Shown here: one piece after another, positions 8,282 to 17,132 of the stretch
How positions within the stretch are numbered: position 1 is the stretch's first letter
How the letters are laid out: each line of letters begins with the position of its first letter
Source of the DNA: CAYQOX01 sp964419335
GTDB taxonomy: Bacteria > Hinthialibacterota > Hinthialibacteria > Hinthialibacterales > Hinthialibacteraceae
Reading direction: 5' to 3'
Assembly (NCBI GenBank): GCA_964419335.1
Contig: CAYQOX010000028.1
Coordinates: 1-62,698, forward strand
DNA: 62,698 nt
The notes under the pieces: generated by a model
Told to the model about the DNA's origin: nothing
The model's input: the letters and a program-made list of their open reading frames with translations, nothing else
The model's database searches: none
Program-made: the position numbers and the translations under genes

Positions 8282-8917
8282 TTAATCGAGCATATTACCC
8301 GGTCCGAAAACCGCAATATCGCCAATACTCCTTAAACCATTACTGGGATCAAAGCGGAAAGTACAATCATCTCCATTTGAGCCGCATAAGCCTTGGGTGC
8401 CCGCATTAGGTCCAAACGATTTGCAATACCAGCGTACAGGATCGCATCCACGCTCGGCGGACAGACTCATCGCTTCTGAACGTAGAGCATAAGGTTCGAA
8501 GTAACCCCAATAATCCCCGCATACCGCAGTTCCTTTTCCATCTTGCCCCGGCTCCAAGGTCATGTAACGATACCAAGTCCATTGCGCAAAAGATTGGGGC
8601 TGGCCACTATTATTCTCATAGGTCGGAGGGAATACATCTTTGGGGATATTACTCAAATAGGCAACGGGGGTGGATAAATGCCAAATCTGATGTACAGGCG
8701 GGTATCGATTAATATCCAAAAAGTATTGCTCGGTGGCCATGGCGATAGACCGTAAATCCGATTTACAGCGCGCAATTTTGGCACGTAATTGAGCATTCAA
8801 AAAATTAGGGACCGCGATCGCCGCCAGAATACCAATGATCGCCACCACAATCAGAAGTTCTATGAGTGTAAAACCTTTTTTTCGCCTTTCCTTAAAAGAA
8901 GACTTTGAAAAAAACAT
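8282..8917 (-). CDS. Type II secretion/type IV pilin-like protein
   Basis: This 211-residue protein has leader MFFSKSSFKERRKKG, prepilin cleavage after Gly, then FTLIELLIVVAIIGILAA and NFLNAQLRAKIARCKSDLRS. The C-terminal part has CKSFGPNAG, FRFDPSNGLRSIGDIAVFGP and several Cys that may form disulfides. The frame opens at a TTG (8935), but the ATG at 8917 is ten bases after GGAGG and gives a normal prepilin leader, so I use it. It is the best intact homologue of the broken pseudopilin at 21471-21908. Confidence 0.87.
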   Translation of the reverse strand: MFFSKSSFKERRKKGFTLIELLIVVAIIGILAAIAVPNFLNAQLRAKIARCKSDLRSIAMATEQYFLDINRYPPVHQIWHLSTPVAYLSNIPKDVFPPTYENNSGQPQSFAQWTWYRYMTLEPGQDGKGTAVCGDYWGYFEPYALRSEAMSLSAERGCDPVRWYCKSFGPNAGTQGLCGSNGDDCTFRFDPSNGLRSIGDIAVFGPGNMLD

Positions 8918-9166
8918 ACAACCCTTACCTCCCAAAACTTGTTATGATTATTCTGGATGTCCTACGAGGTCATCATTCACGCTTGATTTACTTAAACAAT
9001 CGATATAGTCGTAAATATATTGACCAATATAGGATATTTAAAATAAGAAAGCAAGGGATATTTTTGAATACAAGAAAATACTATGGGTATTATGAGCAGC
9101 CTTCTAAACAAAGCATTGTTTGAACCATAAATCTCATAAGAGATACGCTTCAATCATAATTCCATC

Positions 9167-10216
9167 TTACCCCAAATAGTGAATTCTCGGTAATGCTTTC
9201 AAACGTTGGGCGGTTTGTTCGGGAGTCATATCACGTTGGGGTTCGCCCGTCATTTCATAACCAACCTGAAATTTCTTAATGGTCGCAGAACGTAATAAAG
9301 GCGGGAAGAAATGCTGATGAAATACCACGTAAGGATATTCTCCACCATCGCTCGGTTGTTGATGAATACCCATGGAATAGGGAAACGAATTCTCAAAGAG
9401 ATTATCATAGAGAATGAGTAATTCTTTAAGAATACACGCCCATGCGGTTCGTTCTTCATCGCTAAGTTGCAAGATGGAGCCCATTGCCCGCCGCGGTAGG
9501 ATCATGGTTTCGAAAGGCCAAACAGCCCAATGGGGAACCAGGGCCACGAACAAATCATTCTGCAAGACAATGCGCGACTCTTGTTCCAACTCCCACGAAA
9601 GATAATCCATCAGCATTGGAGATTTATATTGATCATAGTAGTCTCGTTGCGCCTGCAATTCTTTTTGTTGGATTGAAGGAATAGTGCGGTTTGACCATAT
9701 CTGACCGTGGGGATGGGGATTACTGCATCCCATCATTTCACCGCGATTTTCGAAGATAGTCACACAGTGGATGCCATCAGTACGTCCAATCTCATCATAC
9801 TGATCGCACCATAAATCCACCACCACCCGGACTTCGGCCTCACTCATTCGCGCCAGAGTTAAGTTGTGCTTCGGTGAAAAGCAAATCACACGGCATTCGC
9901 CTGTTTCGGGCTGTTCGCGTATAAGGCCATTACAATGGGTAAGCGAGGGCTCATGGGGAGAATCTTGCAAGAGGGCAGAAAAGTCATTCAGAAAAACAAA
10001 AGTTGATTTGTAATTTGGATTCTGGACTCCACCTGCCCGGGAGTTGCCAGGACAGAGATAACATTGGGGGTCATACTCGGGCAGATCGGTGGGCGGCACT
10101 TTCTCAAGTTCACCAGACCAAGGACGTTTCGCTCGATGGGGCGAAACCAGCAGCCACTCTTCGAGAAGGGGGTTCCAACGACGATGGGGATGATCTTCGG
10201 GGCAAAATTGTTGCAT
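9167..10216 (-). CDS. galT: Galactose-1-phosphate uridylyltransferase
   Basis: This 349-residue protein, the usual GalT length, exchanges UMP between UDP-glucose and galactose-1-phosphate in the Leloir pathway. The active-site NPHPHGQIW is at residues 166-174, with His170 the likely uridylylated nucleophile. CYLC (52, 55) plus His117 and His168 match the zinc site of E. coli GalT. There is a GAGG ribosome-binding site. It follows galE by only 12 bases on the same strand, so the two form an operon. Confidence 0.95.
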   Translation of the reverse strand: MQQFCPEDHPHRRWNPLLEEWLLVSPHRAKRPWSGELEKVPPTDLPEYDPQCYLCPGNSRAGGVQNPNYKSTFVFLNDFSALLQDSPHEPSLTHCNGLIREQPETGECRVICFSPKHNLTLARMSEAEVRVVVDLWCDQYDEIGRTDGIHCVTIFENRGEMMGCSNPHPHGQIWSNRTIPSIQQKELQAQRDYYDQYKSPMLMDYLSWELEQESRIVLQNDLFVALVPHWAVWPFETMILPRRAMGSILQLSDEERTAWACILKELLILYDNLFENSFPYSMGIHQQPSDGGEYPYVVFHQHFFPPLLRSATIKKFQVGYEMTGEPQRDMTPEQTAQRLKALPRIHYLG

Positions 10217-10228
10217 GAGGTCCTCGCT

Positions 10229-11215
10229 TTATGTTCCATATCCATTTGGATGCTCGCTATGCCATTTCCAGGCGTCTTCAATAATTTGCTTCAAATCATA
10301 TTTAGGCTCCCACCCCAGGATTCGGCGGGCGCGTTCAGAGGAAGCCGTAAGTACAGCGGGATCCCCCGGGCGGCGTGGTTTCTCCGAAGCGGGAATAGGA
10401 TGTCCGGTTACCGCACGGCTTGTTTCAACTACTTGTCGCACGGTGAATCCGAGGCCATTTCCTAAATTGCAAACGATCGATTCCTTTTTGATTTGTTCCA
10501 ACGCTAAAACATGGGCATTTGCGAGATCCGATACGTGAATGTAGTCGCGGACACAGGTCCCATCCGAAGTCTTATAGTCGGTACCAAAGATCATGATTTT
10601 ATCCCGCTTGCCCAAAGCCACATGGAGAATCAAGGGAATCAAATGAGTTTCTGGGTGATGATCCTCACCTTTGTAACGCGTGGCACCGGCGGCATTGAAA
10701 TAACGCAAACTCGCGTGCTGTATCCCATAGGCTTCCTCAAAACTTTTGAGCATATATTCAAATGCCAATTTTGATCGGCCGTACGGATTAATCGGCTCTT
10801 TGCAAATATCTTCCTCGATTGGGGTTTTCTCAGGATTCCCATATACCGCGGCAGTGGAAGAAAACACAATACGCTTTACCCCATGATCACGCATTGCGTT
10901 AAGCAGCACATGCCCTCCCTGGACATTATTAGAAAAATACTTATCGGGATTGCTCATCGATTCAGCCACAAGGCTATAGGCACCGAAGTGCATTACCGCG
11001 TCAATCTTATGCTTACAAAAAACCGATTTGACGAGTTCATCATCACGTAAATCCCCTTCAATGAAGCAGACGGATGGGGAAACCGCTTCCCGATGCCCTT
11101 TTTCAAGATTATCGAAAACAATGACGTTGTATCCTTTTTCTACCAACAAATCGGTGGTCACGCTGCCTATGTATCCCGCGCCTCCGGTTAGGAAAATTGT
11201 TTGTCCAGAATTCAC
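10229..11215 (-). CDS. galE: UDP-glucose 4-epimerase
   Basis: This 328-residue extended short-chain dehydrogenase has the NAD-binding TGGAGYIGS (10-18), Ser120/Thr121 and the catalytic Tyr145-x3-Lys149 (YGRSK). It interconverts UDP-galactose and UDP-glucose, feeding the Leloir pathway with GalT or supplying sugars for polysaccharide. Translation starts at GTG, 7 bases after AAGGAG. It is divergent from the sulfatase gene across a 115-base region that must hold both promoters. Confidence 0.95.
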   Translation of the reverse strand: MNSGQTIFLTGGAGYIGSVTTDLLVEKGYNVIVFDNLEKGHREAVSPSVCFIEGDLRDDELVKSVFCKHKIDAVMHFGAYSLVAESMSNPDKYFSNNVQGGHVLLNAMRDHGVKRIVFSSTAAVYGNPEKTPIEEDICKEPINPYGRSKLAFEYMLKSFEEAYGIQHASLRYFNAAGATRYKGEDHHPETHLIPLILHVALGKRDKIMIFGTDYKTSDGTCVRDYIHVSDLANAHVLALEQIKKESIVCNLGNGLGFTVRQVVETSRAVTGHPIPASEKPRRPGDPAVLTASSERARRILGWEPKYDLKQIIEDAWKWHSEHPNGYGT

Positions 11216-11330
11216 TTACCGCTCCTTCTCTACAATTGCTTTTGGAATATTTGCATTTGTGATATACATCTCAACTATTTTATATAATAATAGAATGAAC
11301 TTTAACCGCTGAACGTGTGAGGATGGGATC

Positions 11331-12764
11331 ATGAAAAAAGATCGTCGTCACTTTTTACGAACCAGTATGTATACACTTTCGTTACTGCCATTATCGGGTT
11401 TTGCACAAAATCATTCTCTTCCCAATATCATTCTATGTATGAGCGATGACCAAGGTTGGGGTGATACGGGATACAACGGACACCCCGTATTAAAAACACC
11501 CAACCTAGACCGTATGGCGCAAGAAGGCATTCGCTTCGATCGTTTTTACTCAGGCGCACCGGTTTGCTCACCAACGCGGGCGAGTTGCCTTACAGGGAGG
11601 CATCCTTTCCGACAAGGGATCTTTGGGGCCAATTCGGGACATATGAAAGAGCCGGAAATCACCCTCGCTGAAGCGCTGAAACCATTAGGATACACGACCG
11701 GCCACTTTGGGAAATGGCACCTGGGCACTTTGAGCACAAAGATCAAAGATTCCAACCGGGGTCGACCTGGTGACGATACCCACTATTCCCCACCTTGGCA
11801 CAACGGCTTCGATGAATGCTTTTCTACGGAGGCCAAAGTTCCTACCTGGGATCCGATGATCACCCCCGATCATTGGAACCGGGGTGAGCCCGGCGAAGAG
11901 TACGGTACCTATTACTGGGATGGGCCAGAACATCGGGTAACTGAAAATCTAGAAGGGGATGATTCACGTATAATTATGGATCGCGCGATTGATTTCATCC
12001 AGCGCGCGGCAAAAAAGGAAAAGCCTTTTCTCGCGGTCATTTGGTTTCACACCCCTCATTCCCCCGTGGTCGCAGGGAAACGGTATCGCGAATTGTACAA
12101 AGACTGTACTGAAAACGAACAGCATTATTACGGCTGCCTCACGGCCATGGATGAACAAATTGGACGCCTGCGTAAAGAACTCGAACGTTTGGAAATAGAA
12201 CAAAAAACGATGATCTGGTTCTGCTCGGATAACGGACCCGCCGGCAAAGGGGGTGGTCCTACCCGTGAGCCTGGGGGACGTCAACAAGGTTCCTCAGGGC
12301 CTTTTCGTAACCGTAAAGGGAGTTTATACGAAGGAGGAGTGCGGGTGCCGAGTGTGTTGGTTTGGCCAGAGAGAATCAAATCACCACGCGTCGTTGCGAC
12401 ACCTTGCTCCACCAATGATTACTATCCGACCGTTCTTGATTACTTGGATATCCAAATAGAGAACCAACCACGTCCCTTGGATGGAATAAGCCTGCGTCCC
12501 ATGCTTGAATCCAACATGGAAAAACGTCCTCACCCCATTGCTTTTGAACACAGAAATCAACGTGCCTTGATTGACAATCGTTATAAATTAATCAGCACAG
12601 ATGATGGAAAAACATATCAACTTTATGACTTAATCGCCGACCCGGGGGAGTCTAAGGATGTTTCCCAACAACATCCTAAAGTAAAACGCGAGATGATTTC
12701 GGAGATGGAATCTTGGCGGCAGTCTTGTGATGATAGCCGTGCGGGGAAAGATTACGCCGATTAG
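11331..12764 (+). CDS. Exported formylglycine-dependent sulfatase
   Basis: This 477-residue type I arylsulfatase-family protein has an N-terminal RRHFLRTS followed by a hydrophobic stretch, a Tat- or Sec-type signal ending near FAQ. The core motif CSPTR (Cys79) is converted to formylglycine by a sulfatase-maturing enzyme not seen in this window. DDQGWGD (39-45) supplies the metal ligands, LTGRHPFRQG is the family box, and GKWHLG is present. It removes sulfate esters, most likely from polysaccharides; the substrate class cannot be told by eye. Neighbouring galactose and rhamnose genes suggest sulfated algal or extracellular glycans (inference). Confidence 0.92.
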   Translation: MKKDRRHFLRTSMYTLSLLPLSGFAQNHSLPNIILCMSDDQGWGDTGYNGHPVLKTPNLDRMAQEGIRFDRFYSGAPVCSPTRASCLTGRHPFRQGIFGANSGHMKEPEITLAEALKPLGYTTGHFGKWHLGTLSTKIKDSNRGRPGDDTHYSPPWHNGFDECFSTEAKVPTWDPMITPDHWNRGEPGEEYGTYYWDGPEHRVTENLEGDDSRIIMDRAIDFIQRAAKKEKPFLAVIWFHTPHSPVVAGKRYRELYKDCTENEQHYYGCLTAMDEQIGRLRKELERLEIEQKTMIWFCSDNGPAGKGGGPTREPGGRQQGSSGPFRNRKGSLYEGGVRVPSVLVWPERIKSPRVVATPCSTNDYYPTVLDYLDIQIENQPRPLDGISLRPMLESNMEKRPHPIAFEHRNQRALIDNRYKLISTDDGKTYQLYDLIADPGESKDVSQQHPKVKREMISEMESWRQSCDDSRAGKDYAD

Positions 12765-12795
12765 ACGCATTACGAGGCGTTCACATTATAAAAGA

Positions 12796-13818
12796 CTAAA
12801 TCAAACCGTATTTTCGCAATAAATCTTGTAAAACCGGTTCGACCTCCTTGCGTATGTCTTCATTCGCGTAAGCAATCCAATCAACATCATGATGAACCTT
12901 CAGCGGTGGATCGAGGGGATTGCCAACCTCATCGGTAATAACCAAGCCTGCTTCTTCACCGATTAAATGAGCACTAACATCATAAGGATGACACGTCATT
13001 CCTACCCATTGTCCCTCACGACGACGTTTTTTATATAAACATGAACGTAAATCGCAAACCAAACGATCATGCCCCATGAGCATCTCATAGAGCTGTCCGC
13101 CCGTACAAATATATTGTTCATTAAACAAAAGGGCACGTCCCTGCGTTGGCTGGGGACAAAGGCGATCCACCAGTTCTTCCTCGATCTTCATTAAAAGTTC
13201 CCGCCCTGGTGGAAAAAAGCGGCTGATTTGCGCAAATCCACCAAGAATACTTTTTGATTGTGAAGGTGCGATTGTGTCATCACGGCATTCTCCACTTTGT
13301 AAATTACGAATCACGCGATGCACGCCTTGTTTTCGAATAGCCCAAAGCGTATCGCTCAAATCGCTTCGTGATGTGGGTAACTCGACCATTACCGCGACTT
13401 CAATATCACCCAGGGTAGTATCCTGCATCCGGTTGGGGGCCGCCCCGGCAAGATAGAAGGCGGAACGCTTGTCATACATAATCCCCCGCGTTCCATCGAT
13501 GGGATCCATTAAGATACGCACCTTCGCTTCTTCTTCCCGCATCCCACGGGGTAATGTAATGCGGTCTTCATCGCCGATCCCTTCTGCCAACAGGACAAGC
13601 CCACCCATAGCGTGAGCATATTTTTCCAAAAGAGGCAGGATTAAGCCCTCCACATCGTGATCGATCTGGTAAATGGTATCTTCATGGGTTTGAGCAATGA
13701 CGGCGGTACGTTCTTGGATGGATTGAGTGCGCAAGGCTTTATGAAGATGATGGCATACTGTCAAACCAATCTCACACAACCCATCGCGAATCAAATTATG
13801 ATCAATACTTTCAACCAT
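12796..13818 (-). CDS. Inositol monophosphatase-family phosphatase
   Basis: This 340-residue protein has the IMPase/FBPase metal-binding signature DPIDGT at 105-110, an upstream Glu79 (LLAEG) and a downstream HPYDVSAH near residue 275 that corresponds to the second WD..A motif. It is longer than typical IMPases (about 260-270). Substrates in the superfamily include inositol phosphates, fructose bisphosphate, PAP and nucleotides. The adjacent sulfatase makes a PAP/sulfur role thinkable, but nothing in the sequence decides it. It is convergent with the sulfatase gene, 31 bases apart. Confidence 0.8.
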   Translation of the reverse strand: MVESIDHNLIRDGLCEIGLTVCHHLHKALRTQSIQERTAVIAQTHEDTIYQIDHDVEGLILPLLEKYAHAMGGLVLLAEGIGDEDRITLPRGMREEEAKVRILMDPIDGTRGIMYDKRSAFYLAGAAPNRMQDTTLGDIEVAVMVELPTSRSDLSDTLWAIRKQGVHRVIRNLQSGECRDDTIAPSQSKSILGGFAQISRFFPPGRELLMKIEEELVDRLCPQPTQGRALLFNEQYICTGGQLYEMLMGHDRLVCDLRSCLYKKRRREGQWVGMTCHPYDVSAHLIGEEAGLVITDEVGNPLDPPLKVHHDVDWIAYANEDIRKEVEPVLQDLLRKYGLI

Positions 13819-13891
13819 ATCTTTATCCTTGATGATGAAAAAAGGTGAGGCTACCTAACCCCACCTTTATTCAATTAATATGAATAATAAT

Positions 13892-14108
13892 GGCTCATCA
13901 CGAAAGTGAGTACTTTTTTTGGAGAAACGCCTCGGGGATGTGTTCCGCTTGTCTTCGCGCGGCCTTAAGGGCCGCTTGCTCCGAAAGCCGCTTCACACAA
14001 GCCCCTTCGGCGTTTTGATTCGATATATATCCATTGAAAATAGCCATGGTTCTCACTTAAGAATCATGTTCTGTTTTCTTTAAAATGTAGTCAAATACAG
14101 GATGAACC
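13892..14108 (+). repeat. Full-length 217-bp mobile repeat (MITE-like)
   Basis: It starts GGCTCATCACGAAAGTGAG and ends AATACAGGATGAACC; the ends form imperfect inverted repeats. The middle has a GC-rich dyad, GCGGCC-TTAAG-GGCCGC. Flanks ATAATAAT (13884-13891) and ATAATATT (14109-14116) form an 8-bp duplication with one mismatch. The right copy overlaps the first base of the rhaB stop codon, so the element landed exactly at the 3' end of rhaB and its dyad may now serve as the end of that transcript. Confidence 0.85.
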
Positions 14109-14115
14109 ATAATAT

Positions 14116-15600
14116 TTACCCCACAAGTTGAGTAAATCGTTCCTTAGCCTGCCGCCATTGCTCCTGATCGTCGGGCTGATACTCATCGACGCTTACCGAA
14201 TTTCGAACTACCTTGCGCATCTCAGAGAGGGAACCTATCTCACCGGCGCTTCGGGCCTGTACCAAGACATTACCCAGCACGGTGGCTTCGATGGGGCCGG
14301 TAAAAACAGGCTTCTGGCAAGCGTTGGCCGTAAGCTGGTTGAGCAAAGTATTTTGAGTTCCTCCGCCAACAATGTGTATGACCTCAATGTCGCATCCCGT
14401 CAATTTTTGCGCGGCGTTTAAAACCCAATCGTACCGCAAAGCAAGGCTTTCCAAGGCACATCGCACAATCTGTCCTTCGCTTTCAGGTACCGGTTGATTG
14501 GTTTCTTTGCAATAATTCTGAATTTCTATGACCATATCGGCAGGATTCAAAAAACGGGTATCATCTGGATTCACGAGAGAACGGAACGGCTCGGCTTCTT
14601 CGGCCAAACGAGTCAGTTCTTCATAACCAAGAGATTTCCCTTTTTGCTCAAAGGAGCGGCGGCTTTGTTGAACTAACCACAAGCCCATGATATTCTTCAG
14701 CAAGCGATAGGTTCCATCGACCCCGCCTTCGTTGGTGAAATTCAATTGCAGCGCCTGATCATTCAAGATCGCTTCCTGTACTTCCACCCCCACAAGCGAC
14801 CAGGTACCGGAACTGATGTAGCCCCATTGCGGCTTTCCGGTTTTTTCGGTGGGCACCGCGGCAACCGCAGAACCGGTATCATGGGTTGCGGGTGCGACAA
14901 CATCCACACCGTATAATCCGGTTTCCTCCTGGACTTCATTCAACAGCGAGCCAAGATTTGTACCAGGCTTCACCACTTCGGGGAACATTTTCGCAGGAAT
15001 ACCAAAACGCTCAAGCATATCGAAAGCCCATTGTGCTTTTACCGGATGGAAACACTGCGAGGTTGTCGCTTCGGTAAATTCGCAGACTCTCGAGCCCGAA
15101 AGGCACCAATGGAAAAAATCGGGCATCATCAAAAGGCAATAGGCTGCATCCAATAGATCGGGATGCTGTTTTTGTAAGGCGAGCAATTGATACAGGGTAT
15201 TGAGCGGCATAAATTGGATGCCGGTTTCCGCGAAGATTTCTTCACGTGGGACACGCTGAAAGGCTTCCTCCATGACCCCGTTGGTGCGTTCATCGCGGTA
15301 ATGGTAGGGCAATCCAAGAATATCAAAGGTTTTGGAAAACAAAACATGATCGACGCCCCAGGTATCTACACCCACGGAAACCACATCATCGCCAAAGCGT
15401 TCTGCCGCAATAGATAAGCCCTTTTTGATCTCCGACCACAGATGAAGAATATTCCATCGGACGCTCCCGCCGATGGGAACCCCACCATTGGGAAAGCGGT
15501 GTAACTCATTGATTTCAATTTTTGAGCCGTCAAAAAGCCCGGCCATAACCCGGCCGCTTTCCGCGCCTAAATCGACTCCAAGAAAACATCGTTTTGCCAT
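14116..15600 (-). CDS. rhaB: Rhamnulokinase
   Basis: This 494-residue FGGY-family sugar kinase has LGVDLGAESGRVMAG (8-22) as its N-terminal phosphate-binding loop, GVDTWGVD, a YHYRDERT segment typical of RhaB and IVGGGTQN near the C-terminus. It phosphorylates L-rhamnulose at O1. It follows rhaA by 33 bases on the same strand, forming a rhaA-rhaB operon. The aldolase (rhaD) and mutarotase are not in the window. A mobile repeat abuts its stop codon. Confidence 0.93.
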   Translation of the reverse strand: MAKRCFLGVDLGAESGRVMAGLFDGSKIEINELHRFPNGGVPIGGSVRWNILHLWSEIKKGLSIAAERFGDDVVSVGVDTWGVDHVLFSKTFDILGLPYHYRDERTNGVMEEAFQRVPREEIFAETGIQFMPLNTLYQLLALQKQHPDLLDAAYCLLMMPDFFHWCLSGSRVCEFTEATTSQCFHPVKAQWAFDMLERFGIPAKMFPEVVKPGTNLGSLLNEVQEETGLYGVDVVAPATHDTGSAVAAVPTEKTGKPQWGYISSGTWSLVGVEVQEAILNDQALQLNFTNEGGVDGTYRLLKNIMGLWLVQQSRRSFEQKGKSLGYEELTRLAEEAEPFRSLVNPDDTRFLNPADMVIEIQNYCKETNQPVPESEGQIVRCALESLALRYDWVLNAAQKLTGCDIEVIHIVGGGTQNTLLNQLTANACQKPVFTGPIEATVLGNVLVQARSAGEIGSLSEMRKVVRNSVSVDEYQPDDQEQWRQAKERFTQLVG

Positions 15601-15633
15601 AATAACTCCCCCGTTGAGTCGAGTCTTCGTTCC

Positions 15634-16905
15634 TCATTGACGATTTAACAGAACATTTTTTTCATATTGCTTTACGGAATCGAGCCATTCCCATCCCGGT
15701 GGGACATCTTGCATCACGCAATAATAATCCCAAATCGCATTGAAAGGCATGGTTTTGAACTCTTCCAGTATCGCCAAGCGAGAGGTGAAATCATTTTTGT
15801 TTTCATACTCTTGTAATGTTTCCGTAGGTTCAACCAGCGCCATGAGTAATGCCTTAATCATGCAACGAGTGCCAATCACCCAGGCCGCGATACGATTGAT
15901 GCTCGCATCAAAGAAGTCCAATCCAATATGCACGCGGTCAAGAAAGCTCCCGCGTACCAATTCTTGTGCCAGCGCGAGTAATTCGTCCGACATGATTACC
16001 ACGTGGTCACTGTCCCAACGAACCCCGCGACTGACATGCAATAAAACCCGCTCTACCCATAGCATCACCGCGGATAACTTATCAGAAACCACTTCGGTGG
16101 GGTGAAAATGCCCTGTATCCAAACAAAGCAAGGTTTTATTCGCAATGGCATAACCGAGATAAAATTCGTGAGAACCAACAACATAACTCTCCGAACCAAT
16201 GCCAAAGAGTTTACTCTCTACTGCGTCAAAGTTGTATTGCGTATCGACCTTAGAAGAGAAGATTTTATCTAAAGATTCTTTCAATCTTTGCCGGGGGGCT
16301 AAACGATCCGCAGGGATATCCTTATACCCATCCGGAATCCATACATTGGTCACACAAGGCGTGCCCAACTCTTTGCCGATGGCTTCACCGATCTTACGGC
16401 AGGCGATTCCATGCTCAATCCAAAAATTTCGTATGCCTTCATCGATGTGAGCCAGTGTGAAACCGTCTTCCGCCTTGGGATGAGAAAAGAAAGTCGGGTT
16501 AAAATCCATCCCCATGCCATTGCTTTTTGCCCAATCGATCCATCTTTGAAAATGCTTCGGCTCCAGTTGATTGCGATCAACATGTTGGCCGCCGGTGTCG
16601 GCATAAATAGAATGAAGATTCAATCGATGTTGACCAGGGATCAGAGAAAGTGCTTGATCTAAATCCTGACGCAATTCATCAGGCGTACGAGCTTTCCCGG
16701 GATAGCCTCCTGTAACCGCCAAGCCTCCACCAAGTACTTCGTCCATGTTCTCAAACCCGCCAACATCATCTCCCTGCCAGCAATGCATGGATATGGGAAT
16801 CGATTCCAACCGTTTTAAAGCAGAGTCGACATCCACCCCCCACTCAGCATATTGCTCTTTAGCCAATTGAAAGCGTGGTTCCAGATTCTCACTGGGTTTG
16901 CTCAT
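15634..16905 (-). CDS. rhaA: L-rhamnose isomerase
   Basis: This 423-residue enzyme (E. coli RhaA has 419) converts L-rhamnose to L-rhamnulose using Mn/Zn. Family segments include SMHCWQGDDVGGFE, GGYPGKARTPDELR, NLHSIYAD and DTGHFHPTE. The frame could open at 16944, but the ATG at 16905 follows AAAGGGGG at good spacing and gives the family N-terminus (residues after MSKPSENLEP). It is the first gene of the rhaA-rhaB operon; 227 bases separate it from the divergent phosphate transporter gene. Confidence 0.94.
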   Translation of the reverse strand: MSKPSENLEPRFQLAKEQYAEWGVDVDSALKRLESIPISMHCWQGDDVGGFENMDEVLGGGLAVTGGYPGKARTPDELRQDLDQALSLIPGQHRLNLHSIYADTGGQHVDRNQLEPKHFQRWIDWAKSNGMGMDFNPTFFSHPKAEDGFTLAHIDEGIRNFWIEHGIACRKIGEAIGKELGTPCVTNVWIPDGYKDIPADRLAPRQRLKESLDKIFSSKVDTQYNFDAVESKLFGIGSESYVVGSHEFYLGYAIANKTLLCLDTGHFHPTEVVSDKLSAVMLWVERVLLHVSRGVRWDSDHVVIMSDELLALAQELVRGSFLDRVHIGLDFFDASINRIAAWVIGTRCMIKALLMALVEPTETLQEYENKNDFTSRLAILEEFKTMPFNAIWDYYCVMQDVPPGWEWLDSVKQYEKNVLLNRQ

Positions 16906-17132
16906 GGTTTCCCCCTTTAAATTCAAAATCAAGCATAGTTTCATTATAAAGCATTCTTATTGTGTGAATACCTCTAAAAGAGAGTCCCCTTCTTAGCGCG
17001 ACCCGAACACCTTAACAAGAAGTATGATTGTTAGATTTCTGCTAAGATGAACTATGATTATTCGGTTTTTACAAACAACCCAATACAATACAAGAGGTTT
17101 TTTATCAAAAACTTATAGGAGAATTATGACCT

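Noticed and set aside
8101..8325. 74-codon minus-strand frame overlapping the pseudopilin 3' end
   Set aside because: It runs through the pseudopilin terminator and overlaps coding sequence in another frame.
13892..14108. Repeat copies as small noncoding RNA genes or attachment sites
   Set aside because: Terminal inverted repeats and target duplications explain them as short transposable elements; no integrase or promoter is associated.
17126..17132. Upstream ATG before pit suggesting a frameshifted start
   Set aside because: It is out of frame with the transporter and opens only a short frame; the 17133 start gives the family N-terminus.
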